This document shows, one piece after another, positions 1 through 8,612 of a stretch of DNA of 64,000 bases. The DNA comes from JBBWZH01 sp035544115 (GTDB lineage: Bacteria; Actinomycetota; Actinomycetes; Mycobacteriales; CADCTP01). Numbering within the stretch: the first letter of the stretch is position 1; each line of letters begins with the position of its first letter. Both the position numbers and the translations under genes were made by a program. The DNA lies in contig OY970235.1 of NCBI GenBank assembly GCA_963714145.1, forward strand, positions 9,300,001-9,364,000, given 5' to 3'. Under the pieces are notes generated by a model, which saw nothing but the letters and a program-made list of their open reading frames with translations, made no database searches and was not told the DNA's origin.

Positions 1-6
1 CGGCCG

Positions 7-855
7 GTGGCCGAGCTGGTCCGGCTGCCGGCGGTGCTCTCGGTGCCGGGCGACGTGCTGGTCGGAGCGGCCAGCGCCGGCTGGCCGTTCGGCCGGCGGA
101 CGCTCGGCCTGGCCGCCGCGTCCGGCTGCCTGTACTGGGCCGGGATGGCCCTCAACGACTGGGCCGACCGGGACGAGGACGCGGTCGACCGGCCCGGCCG
201 GCCGATCCCGTCCGGGCGGGTCCGGCCGGGCTTCGCGCTCGGCCTGGCAAGCGGGCTCACCGCCGCCGGGGTCACCCTGGCGGCGGTGAGCGGCGGCCGG
301 CGGGCGCTGCGGGTGGCGGCGCCGCTGGCCGGCACGATCTGGGCCTACGACCTGGGCGCCAAGGCCACCCGGGCCGGACCGCTGGTGATGGCGGCGGCAC
401 GCGGGCTGGACGTGCTGCTCGGCGCCGGCGGCCGGGTCTCCGCCTGGCCGGCGGCGGGCACGGTGGCCGGACACATCGCGGCGGTCACCACACTGTCCAG
501 AGTGGAGACGACCGGCGGCCCGGCGGCGGCCCGGGCGGCCCGGGCGGCGCTGGCCGGCACCGCGCTGGTCACCGCGGCCAGCCTGGCGGTGGCCCGACGA
601 AAGTCCACTGTGGACGGTCGGCTGCCGGCCGGCCTGCTGGCCGGCTACCCGGCCGCGGTCAGCGGCGCGCAACTGGCCGCGGCCCGGGATCCCAGCCCGG
701 CCACCGTGCAGCGCGCCGTCGGAGCCGGCATCCTCGGGCTGATCCCGCTGCAGGCCGGGCTGCTGGCCGCGGCCGGCAGCCCGCGGCTGGGTGGTGCGCT
801 CGGCACGCTCTGGCCGTTGGCCCGCCGGCTGTCCCGGCGGATGAGCCCGACATGA
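7..855 (+). CDS. eboC: EboC, UbiA-like prenyltransferase (5' end probably outside window)
   Basis: Integral membrane UbiA-superfamily protein of the ebo cluster, where it is thought to act on or move a hydrophobic metabolite; its substrate is unknown. The aspartate motif NDWADRDED near residue 50 and a second charged stretch RPGRPIPSG fit the UbiA prenyl-diphosphate site. The rest is alternating hydrophobic helices rich in Ala, Gly and Leu. The first usable start is GTG at 7, but the frame is open to base 1 and family members usually carry a few more N-terminal residues, so the gene is probably 5'-truncated by the window edge. Its stop overlaps the next start (ATGA). Family assignment rests on sequence plus the eboA-B-E-F neighbours. 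Confidence 0.85.
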   Translation: MAELVRLPAVLSVPGDVLVGAASAGWPFGRRTLGLAAASGCLYWAGMALNDWADRDEDAVDRPGRPIPSGRVRPGFALGLASGLTAAGVTLAAVSGGRRALRVAAPLAGTIWAYDLGAKATRAGPLVMAAARGLDVLLGAGGRVSAWPAAGTVAGHIAAVTTLSRVETTGGPAAARAARAALAGTALVTAASLAVARRKSTVDGRLPAGLLAGYPAAVSGAQLAAARDPSPATVQRAVGAGILGLIPLQAGLLAAAGSPRLGGALGTLWPLARRLSRRMSPT

Positions 856-1745
856 CCGCCGGCGTGGCGGATGGACCCGGCCGGCTGCGGTTCGGCTATG
901 GCACCAACGGGATGACCGACCACCGGCTGACCGACGCGCTGGGGCTGCTCGCCGACGTCGGCTACGACGGGGTCGCGCTCACCCTCGACCATATGCACCT
1001 CGATCCGTACGCCGAGGATCTGGCCACCCAGGTCGGTGCGGTGGGCCGCCGGCTGGACCAGCTCGGGCTGGCCGTGGTGATCGAGACCGGCGCCCGGTAC
1101 GTGCTGGACCCGGGGCGCAAGCACCGGCCCACGCTGCTGGACGAACCCGGCCGGGACCGCCGTCTCGACCTGCTCCGCCGGGCGATAGCGATCGGCGCCG
1201 ATCTCGGCGCGGAGGCGGTCTCGTTCTGGGCCGGCGTGCTGCCGTCCACGGTGGCGGCCGGGACCGGTTGGAAGCGGCTGATCGCCGGCTGCGTCGAGCT
1301 GGCCGAACTGGCGGCCGAGCGCGGCGTCCGGCTCGCGTTCGAGCCGGAGCCGGGCATGCTGGTCGAGACGATCGGCAGCTACCAGCGGCTGGCCGGCCAG
1401 GTCGGCGGGCCGCAGCGCCTCGGCCTGACCCTCGACATCGGACACTGCCGCTGCCTGGAACCCGAGCCGGAGGCCGACTGCGTGCGCCGGACCGGCGACT
1501 GGCTCGCGAACGTGCAGATCGACGACATGCGCCGGGGCGTGCACGAGCACCTGCCGTTCGGCGACGGCGAGGTCGACCTGCCCGCGGTGCTGGCAGCGCT
1601 GCGCGAGGTCGGCTACCCCGGACTGGTCTCGGTGGAGCTGCCCCGGCACAGCCACGCCGCCGCCACGCTGGCCGAGCAGTCGCTGCGCGCGCTGCGCGCG
1701 GCGGCCGCCACCGAAAAGACCGGGAGCGAGGTGCCAGCGCGGTGA
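852..1745 (+). CDS. Sugar phosphate isomerase/epimerase (xylose isomerase-like TIM barrel)
   Basis: A 297-residue TIM-barrel protein of the AP-endonuclease-2/xylose-isomerase-like superfamily. Metal-binding signatures are visible: FEPEPG (E near residue 163), LDIGH (D/H near 197) and the late acidic motif GDGEVD. The substrate cannot be read from sequence; related proteins isomerise or epimerise keto-sugars or polyols. It starts by ATGA overlap with eboC and its TGA overlaps the GTG of eboA, so it is translated as part of the ebo operon. It is distinct from EboE, which is also TIM-barrel-like and lies further downstream. Confidence 0.85.
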   Translation: MTAGVADGPGRLRFGYGTNGMTDHRLTDALGLLADVGYDGVALTLDHMHLDPYAEDLATQVGAVGRRLDQLGLAVVIETGARYVLDPGRKHRPTLLDEPGRDRRLDLLRRAIAIGADLGAEAVSFWAGVLPSTVAAGTGWKRLIAGCVELAELAAERGVRLAFEPEPGMLVETIGSYQRLAGQVGGPQRLGLTLDIGHCRCLEPEPEADCVRRTGDWLANVQIDDMRRGVHEHLPFGDGEVDLPAVLAALREVGYPGLVSVELPRHSHAAATLAEQSLRALRAAAATEKTGSEVPAR

Positions 1746-2461
1746 TTGGGTCCACATCGGACAACGACCCGACCGCGGTGCTGGATGGGCTGCTCGGCCC
1801 GGACGCGGCGGCCTGGCTGGCGGGCGCATCCGCTGCCGCCGGGGACCGGCGGGCGCTGCTGCGCGCGTTCCCGGCGGTGGGCCGCCGGCTCGGCCGCGGC
1901 CCGCTGCCCGGGCCGGGCGGTGCTGGCAGCGCTGGTTCTGCTGCTGCCGGGCTGCACGAGTGGACAGTCGATGATGCCGGCCGGGCCCGGCTGCTGCGGG
2001 CGGCCGCAGCCGGTACCGACCCGACCGCCCTGGCCGCGTTGCTGGACCAGCTCTACCAGCACGGCGACGCGGCCGAGCGGCGCGGAGTGCTGCGGGCGCT
2101 GGACCTGCTGCCTGCGGGCGCCGGGGGCCTGCCGCTGATCCGGGATGCGCTGCGCACGAACGATGTGCGGCTGGTGGCCGCCGCGGTGGCCGGTCGCTGT
2201 GCCGCCCGCGAGCTGCCCGATGCGGAGTTCGATCAGGCGGTGCTGAAGTGTCTGTTCGTCGGCGTCCCGCTGGCCGGGATCGCGGCGCTGCCGGACCGGG
2301 ACAGCCCGCGGCTGGCCCGGATGGTCGCCGACTTCGCCCGGGAGCGGATCGCCGCCGGCCGGGACGTCCCGCCCGACGCATGGCTGGTGCTGGCCCGGTA
2401 CCCCGGTGTGGCCGCCGGCCTCGCCCCGTCCCCCGATCCGGCCGCCACCGAGGAGGACTGA
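1742..2461 (+). CDS. eboA: EboA domain protein
   Basis: 239-residue EboA family protein of unknown biochemistry, a constant member of ebo clusters. It is helical and rich in Ala/Leu/Arg with a conserved-looking segment RTNDVRLVAAAVAG followed by DQAVLKCLFVGVPL. No catalytic motif, signal peptide or membrane segment is evident. GTG at 1742 was chosen because it overlaps the preceding TGA (GTGA) and has a GGGAG-type ribosome site about 11 bases upstream. The N-terminal 60 residues are low-complexity and variable. The stop shares its last base with the eboB start, indicating translational coupling. Confidence 0.8.
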   Translation: MIGSTSDNDPTAVLDGLLGPDAAAWLAGASAAAGDRRALLRAFPAVGRRLGRGPLPGPGGAGSAGSAAAGLHEWTVDDAGRARLLRAAAAGTDPTALAALLDQLYQHGDAAERRGVLRALDLLPAGAGGLPLIRDALRTNDVRLVAAAVAGRCAARELPDAEFDQAVLKCLFVGVPLAGIAALPDRDSPRLARMVADFARERIAAGRDVPPDAWLVLARYPGVAAGLAPSPDPAATEED

Positions 2462-3330
2462 TGCACCTGTTCGACCCGCACATCCACATGACGTCCCGGA
2501 CCACCGACGACTACGAGCGGATGTACGCCGCGGGCATCCGCGCGATCTGCGAGCCGGCGTTCTGGCTGGGCCAGCCGCGCACCAGCGTCGGCAGCTTCCT
2601 CGACTACTTCGACGGCCTGGTCGGCTGGGAGCGGTTCCGGGCCGGCCAGTTCGGCATCGTGCACCACTGCGCCATCGCGCTGAACCCCAAGGAGGCGAAC
2701 GACCCGCGGCTGCGCGACGTGCTCGACATGCTGCCGCACTATCTGGAGAAGGACGGCGTGGTCGCGGTCGGCGAGGTCGGCTACGACAGCATGACCCCGG
2801 CTGAGGACGAGGTGTTCGCCGCCCAGCTGCAGCTGGCGATCGACCATGACCTGCCGGTGCTGGTGCACACCCCGCACCGGGACAAGCTGGCCGGCACGAA
2901 ACGCACCCTGGACGTGGTGCGTGAATCCGGCATCTCTCCCGGCCGGGTACTGGTCGACCACCTGAACGAGCTGACCGCCCCGGTGGTCGCGGAGTCCGGC
3001 TGCTGGCTGGCGTTCTCGGTCTACCCGGACACCAAGATGGACGAGCAGCGCACGGTGACCATCCTGCGCGAGCTCGGCATCGAGCGGATGCTGGTCAACT
3101 CGGCGGCCGACTGGGGCCGCAGCGATCCACTGAAGACGGCGCTGACGGCGGCGGCGATGCGGGCCGGCGGCTTCACCGAGCTGCAGGTGGAGCGGGTCTG
3201 CTGGCACAATCCGATCGCCTTCTACGGCCAGAGTGGACGGTTGCTGCTGGACGGCGGAGCGCCCGAGCCCGACCAGGCCGCCACGTTCGCCGGCAACTCG
3301 GTAATGCGCGGCGCCCGACCGGAGCGGTGA
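2461..3330 (+). CDS. eboB: EboB, TatD-family metal-dependent hydrolase
   Basis: 289-residue amidohydrolase-superfamily protein. The N-terminal FDPHIHM gives the His-x-His metal pair (H7, H9). VGEVGYD supplies the bridging acidic residue, LVHTPH and VDHLNE supply further metal histidines, and SAADWGRSD supplies the terminal aspartate. This is the full TatD/PHP-like active-site set, so the enzyme should be active, but its ester or amide substrate in the ebo pathway is unknown. The ATG overlaps the eboA stop by one base and its own TGA overlaps the eboE GTG. Confidence 0.88.
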   Translation: MHLFDPHIHMTSRTTDDYERMYAAGIRAICEPAFWLGQPRTSVGSFLDYFDGLVGWERFRAGQFGIVHHCAIALNPKEANDPRLRDVLDMLPHYLEKDGVVAVGEVGYDSMTPAEDEVFAAQLQLAIDHDLPVLVHTPHRDKLAGTKRTLDVVRESGISPGRVLVDHLNELTAPVVAESGCWLAFSVYPDTKMDEQRTVTILRELGIERMLVNSAADWGRSDPLKTALTAAAMRAGGFTELQVERVCWHNPIAFYGQSGRLLLDGGAPEPDQAATFAGNSVMRGARPER

Positions 3331-4508
3331 CGGTGCGCTTCCGGCATCGCGACGGCACGCTCGTCCACGTCGCCTACTGCACGAACGTCCACCCGGCCGA
3401 GACACTGAGCGGTGTGCTGGCCCAGCTGGACCGGTACGCGGTGCCGATCCGGGCGGAGCTCGGCACGTCCCGGCTCGGCCTGGGTCTGTGGCTGGCCGCC
3501 GATGTGGTGGCCGAACTGGTCGACGACCCGACCGCTGTCGCCCGGCTGGGTGCCGCGCTGGCCGACCGCGGCCTGGAGGTCGTCACCTTCAACGGCTTCC
3601 CGTACCGCGGCTTCCACGACGAGGTGGTGAAGGGCGCGGTCTACCGTCCGGATTGGACGACCGGGGCGCGGCTGGCCTACACCCTGAACCTCGCTGGGTT
3701 GCTGGCGGCGCTGCTGCCGGCGGACGCGGCCGGCGGCAGCATCTCCACCCTGCCGCTGGCCTGGCGGACCCCCTGGGCGGCCGCCCAGCAGCAGCAGGTA
3801 GCCGCCCGGCTGGCCGAACTGGCCGCCGGGCTGGCCGGGCAGGCGGAGCGCAGCGGCCGGCCGGTCCGGGTCGGGTTCGAGCCGGAACCGGGCTGCGTGG
3901 TGGAGAACACCACCCAGGCGGCGGCCAACCTGTCCGAAGTGGACATCCAGTGGCTGGGCCTCTGCCTGGACGCCTGCCACCTGGCGGTCGGATTCGAGGA
4001 ACCGGCCGCCGCGCTGGCCCGGCTGGACGCCGCCGGCCTGCCGGTGGTCAAGGCGCAGGCGTCCTGCGCGCTGCAGGTGGACGATCCCAGCGATCCGGAC
4101 ACCCGCAAGCTGCTGGCCGAGTTCGTCGAGCCGCGGTTCCTGCACCAGGCCCGCGCCGACACAGGCGCCGGCGCACCGTCCGGAGTGGACGATCTGGATC
4201 AGGCGCTGGCCGGCGGCCTGCCGGACAGCGACCCGTGGCGGGTGCACTTCCATGTCCCGCTGCACGCGCCGGCCGCCGCCCCGCTGGCCAGCACCCAGCT
4301 GGTGCTCCGGGACACGCTGCGCGAGCTGCTCGGCGGCACGACCGCCCGCACCGCACACGTCGAGGTGGAGACGTACACCTGGCGGGTGCTGCCGCCGGCG
4401 GCCCGTCCGGACACCGACGCGGACCTGGTCAGCGGCATCGCCGCCGAGCTGTCCTGGACCAGGGACCGCCTGCTCGACCTCGGCCTGACCCAGGAGGAAC
4501 CCGGATGA
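3327..4508 (+). CDS. eboE: EboE, metabolite traffic protein (TIM-barrel, xylose isomerase-like)
   Basis: 393-residue EboE family protein. The N-terminal signature YCTNVHPAETL is typical of this family, and FEPEPGC, CLDACH and the C-terminal VEVETYTW place it in the xylose-isomerase-like TIM-barrel fold with probable metal-binding residues. Its reaction has not been established; in cyanobacteria the ebo set is linked to moving the scytonemin precursor across the membrane. The GTG start overlaps the eboB stop. It is a different branch from the two isomerase-like proteins at 852 and 5950 in the same array. Confidence 0.88.
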   Translation: MTVRFRHRDGTLVHVAYCTNVHPAETLSGVLAQLDRYAVPIRAELGTSRLGLGLWLAADVVAELVDDPTAVARLGAALADRGLEVVTFNGFPYRGFHDEVVKGAVYRPDWTTGARLAYTLNLAGLLAALLPADAAGGSISTLPLAWRTPWAAAQQQQVAARLAELAAGLAGQAERSGRPVRVGFEPEPGCVVENTTQAAANLSEVDIQWLGLCLDACHLAVGFEEPAAALARLDAAGLPVVKAQASCALQVDDPSDPDTRKLLAEFVEPRFLHQARADTGAGAPSGVDDLDQALAGGLPDSDPWRVHFHVPLHAPAAAPLASTQLVLRDTLRELLGGTTARTAHVEVETYTWRVLPPAARPDTDADLVSGIAAELSWTRDRLLDLGLTQEEPG

Positions 4509-5932
4509 CGAACCCCGGCAGGACGACCCGACCGGTCGTGGTGCTCGACGTGGTGGGGCTGACCCCGCGGCAGCTACGGCAGATGCCACGGCTGTCCGCA
4601 TTCGCCGCCGCCGGCGCGCGGGCCCGGCTGGATCCGTCGTTCCCGGCGGTGACTTGCACCGTGCAGTCCTCGATCCTGACCGGGCTGGAACCGCGCGACC
4701 ACGGCATCGTCGGCAACGGCTGGTACTTCCGGGATCTCGGCGAGGTGCTGTTCTGGCGCCAGCACAACGGGCTGGTGCAGGGGGAGAAGGTGTGGGACGC
4801 GGCCCGCCGGGCCGACCCCGGGTACACGGTCGCGAACCTCTGCTGGTGGTACGCGATGGGTGCGGCCACCGATCTGACGCTGACCCCGCGGCCGATCTAC
4901 CACGCCGATGGCCGCAAGTCGCCGGACTGCTACACCGTGCCCGCGGCACTGCACACCCGGCTCACCCGCGAGCTCGGCACGTTCCCGCTGTTCTCGTACT
5001 GGGGGCCGGGCGCCGGGATCGCCTCGTCCCGCTGGATCGCCGCCGCCGCCCGGCAGGTGCTGCGCGCCGACCGGCCGGACCTGACCCTGGTCTACCTGCC
5101 GCACCTGGACTACGACCTGCAGCGGTTCGGGCCGGCCAGCCCGGAGGCCGGCCGGGCCGCCCGCGAGCTGGACGAGGTGCTCGCTCCGCTGCTGACCGCG
5201 GCCAGCCAGGCCGGCGCGACCGTGGTGGTGCTCAGCGAGTACGGCATCACGCCGGTGTCCCGGCCGGTGCCGGTGAACCGGGTGCTGCGGCGCGAGGGCC
5301 TGCTGAGCGTGCACGAACAGGCCGGGATGGAGTACCTGGACCCGTGGACGTCGCGGGCGTTCGCGGTGGTCGACCACCAGGTCGCGCACGTCTACGTCGC
5401 CGATCCGTCCGATGTGGACAGCGTCCGGTCGCTGCTGGCGGGCCAGCCCGGCGTGGCCGAGGTACTGGACGGCCCGGGCAAGGCCCGGTACGGCCTGGAT
5501 CACGAGCGGGCCGGTGACCTGGTGCTGCTCGCCGAGCCGGATTCCTGGTTCACCTACTACTACTGGCTGGACGACGCGCACGCCCCGGATTTCGCCCGGA
5601 CCGTGGAGATCCACCGCAAGCCGGGCTACGACCCGGCCGAGTTGTTCCTCGACCCGGCGGACCGGTTCGTCAAGGCGCGGGCCGCGACCGCGCTGGCCCG
5701 CAAGGCGGTCGGGCTGCGCTACACCCTCTCGGTGGTGCCGCTGAACGGCTCGATGGTGCGCGGCTCACACGGCCTGCCGCCCACTGATGCCGAAGACGCC
5801 CCGGTGCTGCTGACCTCGGCGCCGGATGCGATCGGCGCCGACCGGATCGCCGCCACCGACGTCAAGAGCCTGCTGCTCCGCCTGGCCGAGGTCGAGCCGG
5901 CGGCGGCACACCCACGTACCGCTGGAGACTGA
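4505..5932 (+). CDS. eboF: EboF, nucleotide pyrophosphatase/phosphodiesterase-family protein
   Basis: 475-residue alkaline-phosphatase-superfamily protein of the type I phosphodiesterase/nucleotide pyrophosphatase group. Early VLDVVGL supplies the first metal aspartate. SFPAVTCTVQSSILTG carries the Thr/Ser nucleophile region. LPHLDYDLQRFGP, VLSEYGI and late RGSHG supply the remaining metal-binding His/Asp positions. No signal peptide is seen, so it is cytosolic or membrane-associated. ATG at 4505 overlaps the EboE stop. It is the last ebo-family gene before the sugar enzymes. The usual dehydroquinate-synthase-like EboD is not in the window and would lie upstream if present. Confidence 0.87.
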   Translation: MTNPGRTTRPVVVLDVVGLTPRQLRQMPRLSAFAAAGARARLDPSFPAVTCTVQSSILTGLEPRDHGIVGNGWYFRDLGEVLFWRQHNGLVQGEKVWDAARRADPGYTVANLCWWYAMGAATDLTLTPRPIYHADGRKSPDCYTVPAALHTRLTRELGTFPLFSYWGPGAGIASSRWIAAAARQVLRADRPDLTLVYLPHLDYDLQRFGPASPEAGRAARELDEVLAPLLTAASQAGATVVVLSEYGITPVSRPVPVNRVLRREGLLSVHEQAGMEYLDPWTSRAFAVVDHQVAHVYVADPSDVDSVRSLLAGQPGVAEVLDGPGKARYGLDHERAGDLVLLAEPDSWFTYYYWLDDAHAPDFARTVEIHRKPGYDPAELFLDPADRFVKARAATALARKAVGLRYTLSVVPLNGSMVRGSHGLPPTDAEDAPVLLTSAPDAIGADRIAATDVKSLLLRLAEVEPAAAHPRTAGD

Positions 5933-5949
5933 GTCCAAGGAGGACACTC

Positions 5950-6960
5950 ATGCCCCGTCCCGTCACCCTGTTCACCGGCCAGTGGGCCGACCTGCCGTTC
6001 GAGGAGATGTGCCGGCTGGCCGCCGATTGGGGCTACGACGGCCTGGAGATCGCCTGCTGGGGCGATCACTTCGAGGTGGACAAGGCGCTCGCCGATGACT
6101 CCTATGTGGACGGTCGGCGGGCGGTGCTGGCCAAGTACGACCTGAAGGTGTGGGCGGTCTCCAACCACCTGGTCGGCCAGGCGGTCTGCGATGACCCGAT
6201 CGATGAGCGGCACCGCGGCATCCTGCCCGGCCGGATCTGGGGTGACGGCGAGCCGGAGGGCGTCCGGCAGCGTGCGGCCGAGGAGATGAAGGACACCGCG
6301 CGGGCCGCCGCCAAGCTCGGCGTCAAGACCGTCATCGGCTTCACCGGCTCGGCGATCTGGAAGACCGTCGCGATGTTCCCGCCGGTGCCCGAGTCGATGA
6401 TCGAGGCCGGGTACGCCGACTTCGCCGACCGGTGGAGCCCGATCCTGGACGTGTTCGACGAGGTCGGCGTCCGGTTCGCGCACGAGGTGCACCCGAGCGA
6501 GATCGCGTACGACTACTGGACCACGGTCCGCACGCTGGAGGCGATCGGGCACCGACCGGCGTTCGGGCTGAACTGGGACCCCAGCCACTTCGTCTGGCAG
6601 GACCTTGACCCGGTCGGGTTCATGTGGGATTTCCGGGATCGGATCTACCATGTCGACTGCAAGGACGCCAAGCGTCGGGTCGGCAACGGCCGGAACGGGC
6701 GGCTGTCCTCGCACCTGCCCTGGGCCGACCTGCGCCGCGGCTGGGACTTCGTCTCGACCGGGCACGGCGACGTGCCCTGGGAGGACAGCTTCCGGATGCT
6801 CAACACGATCGGTTACGACGGCCCGATCTCGATCGAGTGGGAGGACGCCGGGATGGATCGGCTGATCGGCGCGCCCGAGGCGCTCGCCTTCATCCGCAAG
6901 CTGGTGGCGATCGAGCCGCCGGCGGCCGCGTTCGACGCGGCCTTCTCCTCCCAGACCTGA
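5950..6960 (+). CDS. Sugar phosphate isomerase/epimerase, second TIM-barrel enzyme
   Basis: 336-residue xylose-isomerase-like TIM-barrel protein close to sugar isomerases found beside oxidoreductases and xylose genes in actinomycetes. Metal-ligand motifs include HEVHPSE, NWDPSHF, HVDCKDAKR and a final SIEWED. A strong ribosome site (AAGGAGG at 5938-5944) precedes the ATG after a 17-base gap, so translation here is independent of eboF although transcription is probably shared. The context (xylB, ROK, xylA next) suggests a pentose or polyol substrate; that is inference. Confidence 0.85.
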   Translation: MPRPVTLFTGQWADLPFEEMCRLAADWGYDGLEIACWGDHFEVDKALADDSYVDGRRAVLAKYDLKVWAVSNHLVGQAVCDDPIDERHRGILPGRIWGDGEPEGVRQRAAEEMKDTARAAAKLGVKTVIGFTGSAIWKTVAMFPPVPESMIEAGYADFADRWSPILDVFDEVGVRFAHEVHPSEIAYDYWTTVRTLEAIGHRPAFGLNWDPSHFVWQDLDPVGFMWDFRDRIYHVDCKDAKRRVGNGRNGRLSSHLPWADLRRGWDFVSTGHGDVPWEDSFRMLNTIGYDGPISIEWEDAGMDRLIGAPEALAFIRKLVAIEPPAAAFDAAFSSQT

Positions 6961-6961
6961 T

Positions 6962-8419
6962 GTGCCGGACCTGATGACCGGATCGCCCTCCGCACCGCTG
7001 GTGGCCGGGGTGGACTGCTCGACGCAGTCCACCAAGGTCGTGGTCTGCGCCGCGGACACCGGCGAGGTGCTGCGTACCGGCAGCGCCCCGCACCCGGACG
7101 CCACCGAGGTGGCGCCGGCGGTCTGGTGGGCCGCGTTCGAGGCTGCCGCCGCCGGCCTGCTCGACGGGGTGTCCGCGATCGCGGTCGGCGGCCAGCAGCA
7201 CGGGCTGGTCACCCTGGACGAGGGCGGCGCGGTGGTCCGGCCGGCGCTGCTCTGGAACGACACCCGGTCCGCCGCTGCCGCCGCCGAGTTGGTCACCGAG
7301 CTCGGCGGCCCGGCGGCGTGGGCCACCGCGATCGGCTCGGTACCGGTGGCCAGTTTCACCGTGACCAAGCTGCGCTGGCTGGCCGAGCACGAGCCGGAGC
7401 TGGCCGCCCGCGCGGTGCGGGTGCAGCTGCCGCACGACTGGCTCACCGCCCAGCTGGCCGCGCCGGGCAGCCCGGCCGCGACCACCGGGGTGACCGACCG
7501 CGGCGACGCGTCCGGTACCGGCTACTGGTCGCCGGCCACCGGCGAGTACCGCCCCGACCTGCTCCGGCTGGCGTTCGGCCGCGAGCTCGCGGTGCCCCGG
7601 GTGGCCGCGCCGGCCGAGCCGGTCGGCGAGACCAAGGCCGGCCAGGTGCTCGGCGCCGGCACCGGCGACAACATGGCGGCCGGGTTCGGCCTCGGCGCGG
7701 TCACCGGCGACGTGGTCGTCTCGATCGGCACCAGCGGCACGGTGTTCGCGGTCAGCCGTACCCCGACCGCGGATGCTTCCGGGATCGTGGCCGGCTTCGC
7801 CGACGCCACCGGGCACTTCCTGCCGCTGGTGTGCACGCTGAACGCCGCCCGGGTGCTGTCCACAGTGGCCGGCCTGCTCGGCGTCTCGCTGTCCGAACTG
7901 GACCGGCTGGCACTGTCCACTCCGGACTCCGGTGGCCTGGTGCTGTTGCCCTACCTGGACGGTGAGCGCACCCCGGACCTGCCGCACGCCAAGGGCCTGC
8001 TGCACGGGCTGACCCGGGCGAACGCGACCCCGGCCAGGCTGGCCCGGGCCGCGGTCGAGGGGTTGCTCTGCGGGCTGGCCGACGGCATCGACGCGCTGCG
8101 CGCCGAGGGCGTCGAGGTCCGGCGGGCGCTGCTCATCGGCGGCGGTGCCCGATCGGCCGCGGTGCAGGCGCTCGCGCCGGCCGTGCTCGGGGTGCCGGTG
8201 CTGCTGCCCGAGCCGGCCGAGTACGTCGCGCTCGGCGCCGCCCGGCAGGCGGCGTGGGCGCTGGCCACCGCCGGTGGGACGGCCGGCGGCCGGGGGGACG
8301 GCGGCCCGCCGGCCTGGTCGGTTCCGGCCGGGGTGCTGCCGGCGGTGGAGCCGGCGATCGCGGTGCGGGAGGCGTACGCGGCCACCCTGGCCGGCGCCGG
8401 CCCGCTGCTCGACGCCTGA
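6962..8419 (+). CDS. xylB: Xylulokinase (FGGY family)
   Basis: 485-residue FGGY carbohydrate kinase that phosphorylates D-xylulose with ATP, the step after xylose isomerase. N-terminal GVDCSTQSTKVVV is the phosphate-1 loop, GGQQHGLV follows, SIGTSGTVFAV is phosphate-2, and LIGGGARSAAVQ is the adenosine motif. The conserved DxGDASGTGYW stretch is characteristic of xylulokinases. GTG at 6962 lies directly behind the preceding stop; ATG at 6974 is an alternative start and neither has a clear ribosome site. Spacing indicates cotranscription with the isomerase upstream. Confidence 0.9.
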   Translation: MPDLMTGSPSAPLVAGVDCSTQSTKVVVCAADTGEVLRTGSAPHPDATEVAPAVWWAAFEAAAAGLLDGVSAIAVGGQQHGLVTLDEGGAVVRPALLWNDTRSAAAAAELVTELGGPAAWATAIGSVPVASFTVTKLRWLAEHEPELAARAVRVQLPHDWLTAQLAAPGSPAATTGVTDRGDASGTGYWSPATGEYRPDLLRLAFGRELAVPRVAAPAEPVGETKAGQVLGAGTGDNMAAGFGLGAVTGDVVVSIGTSGTVFAVSRTPTADASGIVAGFADATGHFLPLVCTLNAARVLSTVAGLLGVSLSELDRLALSTPDSGGLVLLPYLDGERTPDLPHAKGLLHGLTRANATPARLARAAVEGLLCGLADGIDALRAEGVEVRRALLIGGGARSAAVQALAPAVLGVPVLLPEPAEYVALGAARQAAWALATAGGTAGGRGDGGPPAWSVPAGVLPAVEPAIAVREAYAATLAGAGPLLDA

Positions 8420-8421
8420 TC

Positions 8422-8612
8422 GGATTTCCGAAAGGTTTCCTCATTTAGGGAGCAATCTTTCGGTGATCTGACTCCTTCTTCACGTGTCAAAACGGTTACT
8501 ACACCGGTTCAGGCCGCAAGCCCCGGACAAGTTGCCGGCAATCTCTTGCCAAGTCGGCCCCGTCGTGGCATTAATTTGTCGGGCCAACCGACAAACTGAA
8601 GGAGCCCGGTCG
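8422..8612 (+). promoter_or_regulatory. xylR/xylA promoter region with ROK operator
   Basis: This 191-base gap carries a perfect inverted repeat TTTGTCGG-N5-CCGACAAA at 8575-8595, just ahead of the ribosome site of the ROK gene, so repressor binding would block the ROK-xylA transcript. A GAAA-GG-TTTC near-palindrome at 8430-8439 and a wider CCGAAAG/CTTTCGG pair (8428-8434, 8457-8463) could be a second operator or a weak terminator after xylB. The operator role is inferred from position and symmetry; ROK-family XylR proteins commonly bind TTTGT-type half-sites. Confidence 0.65.

Noticed and set aside
645..5614. Long minus-strand frames over the ebo genes
   Set aside because: High-GC antisense shadows, Arg/Pro-rich, without ribosome sites; the plus-strand genes show clear family motifs and overlapping starts.
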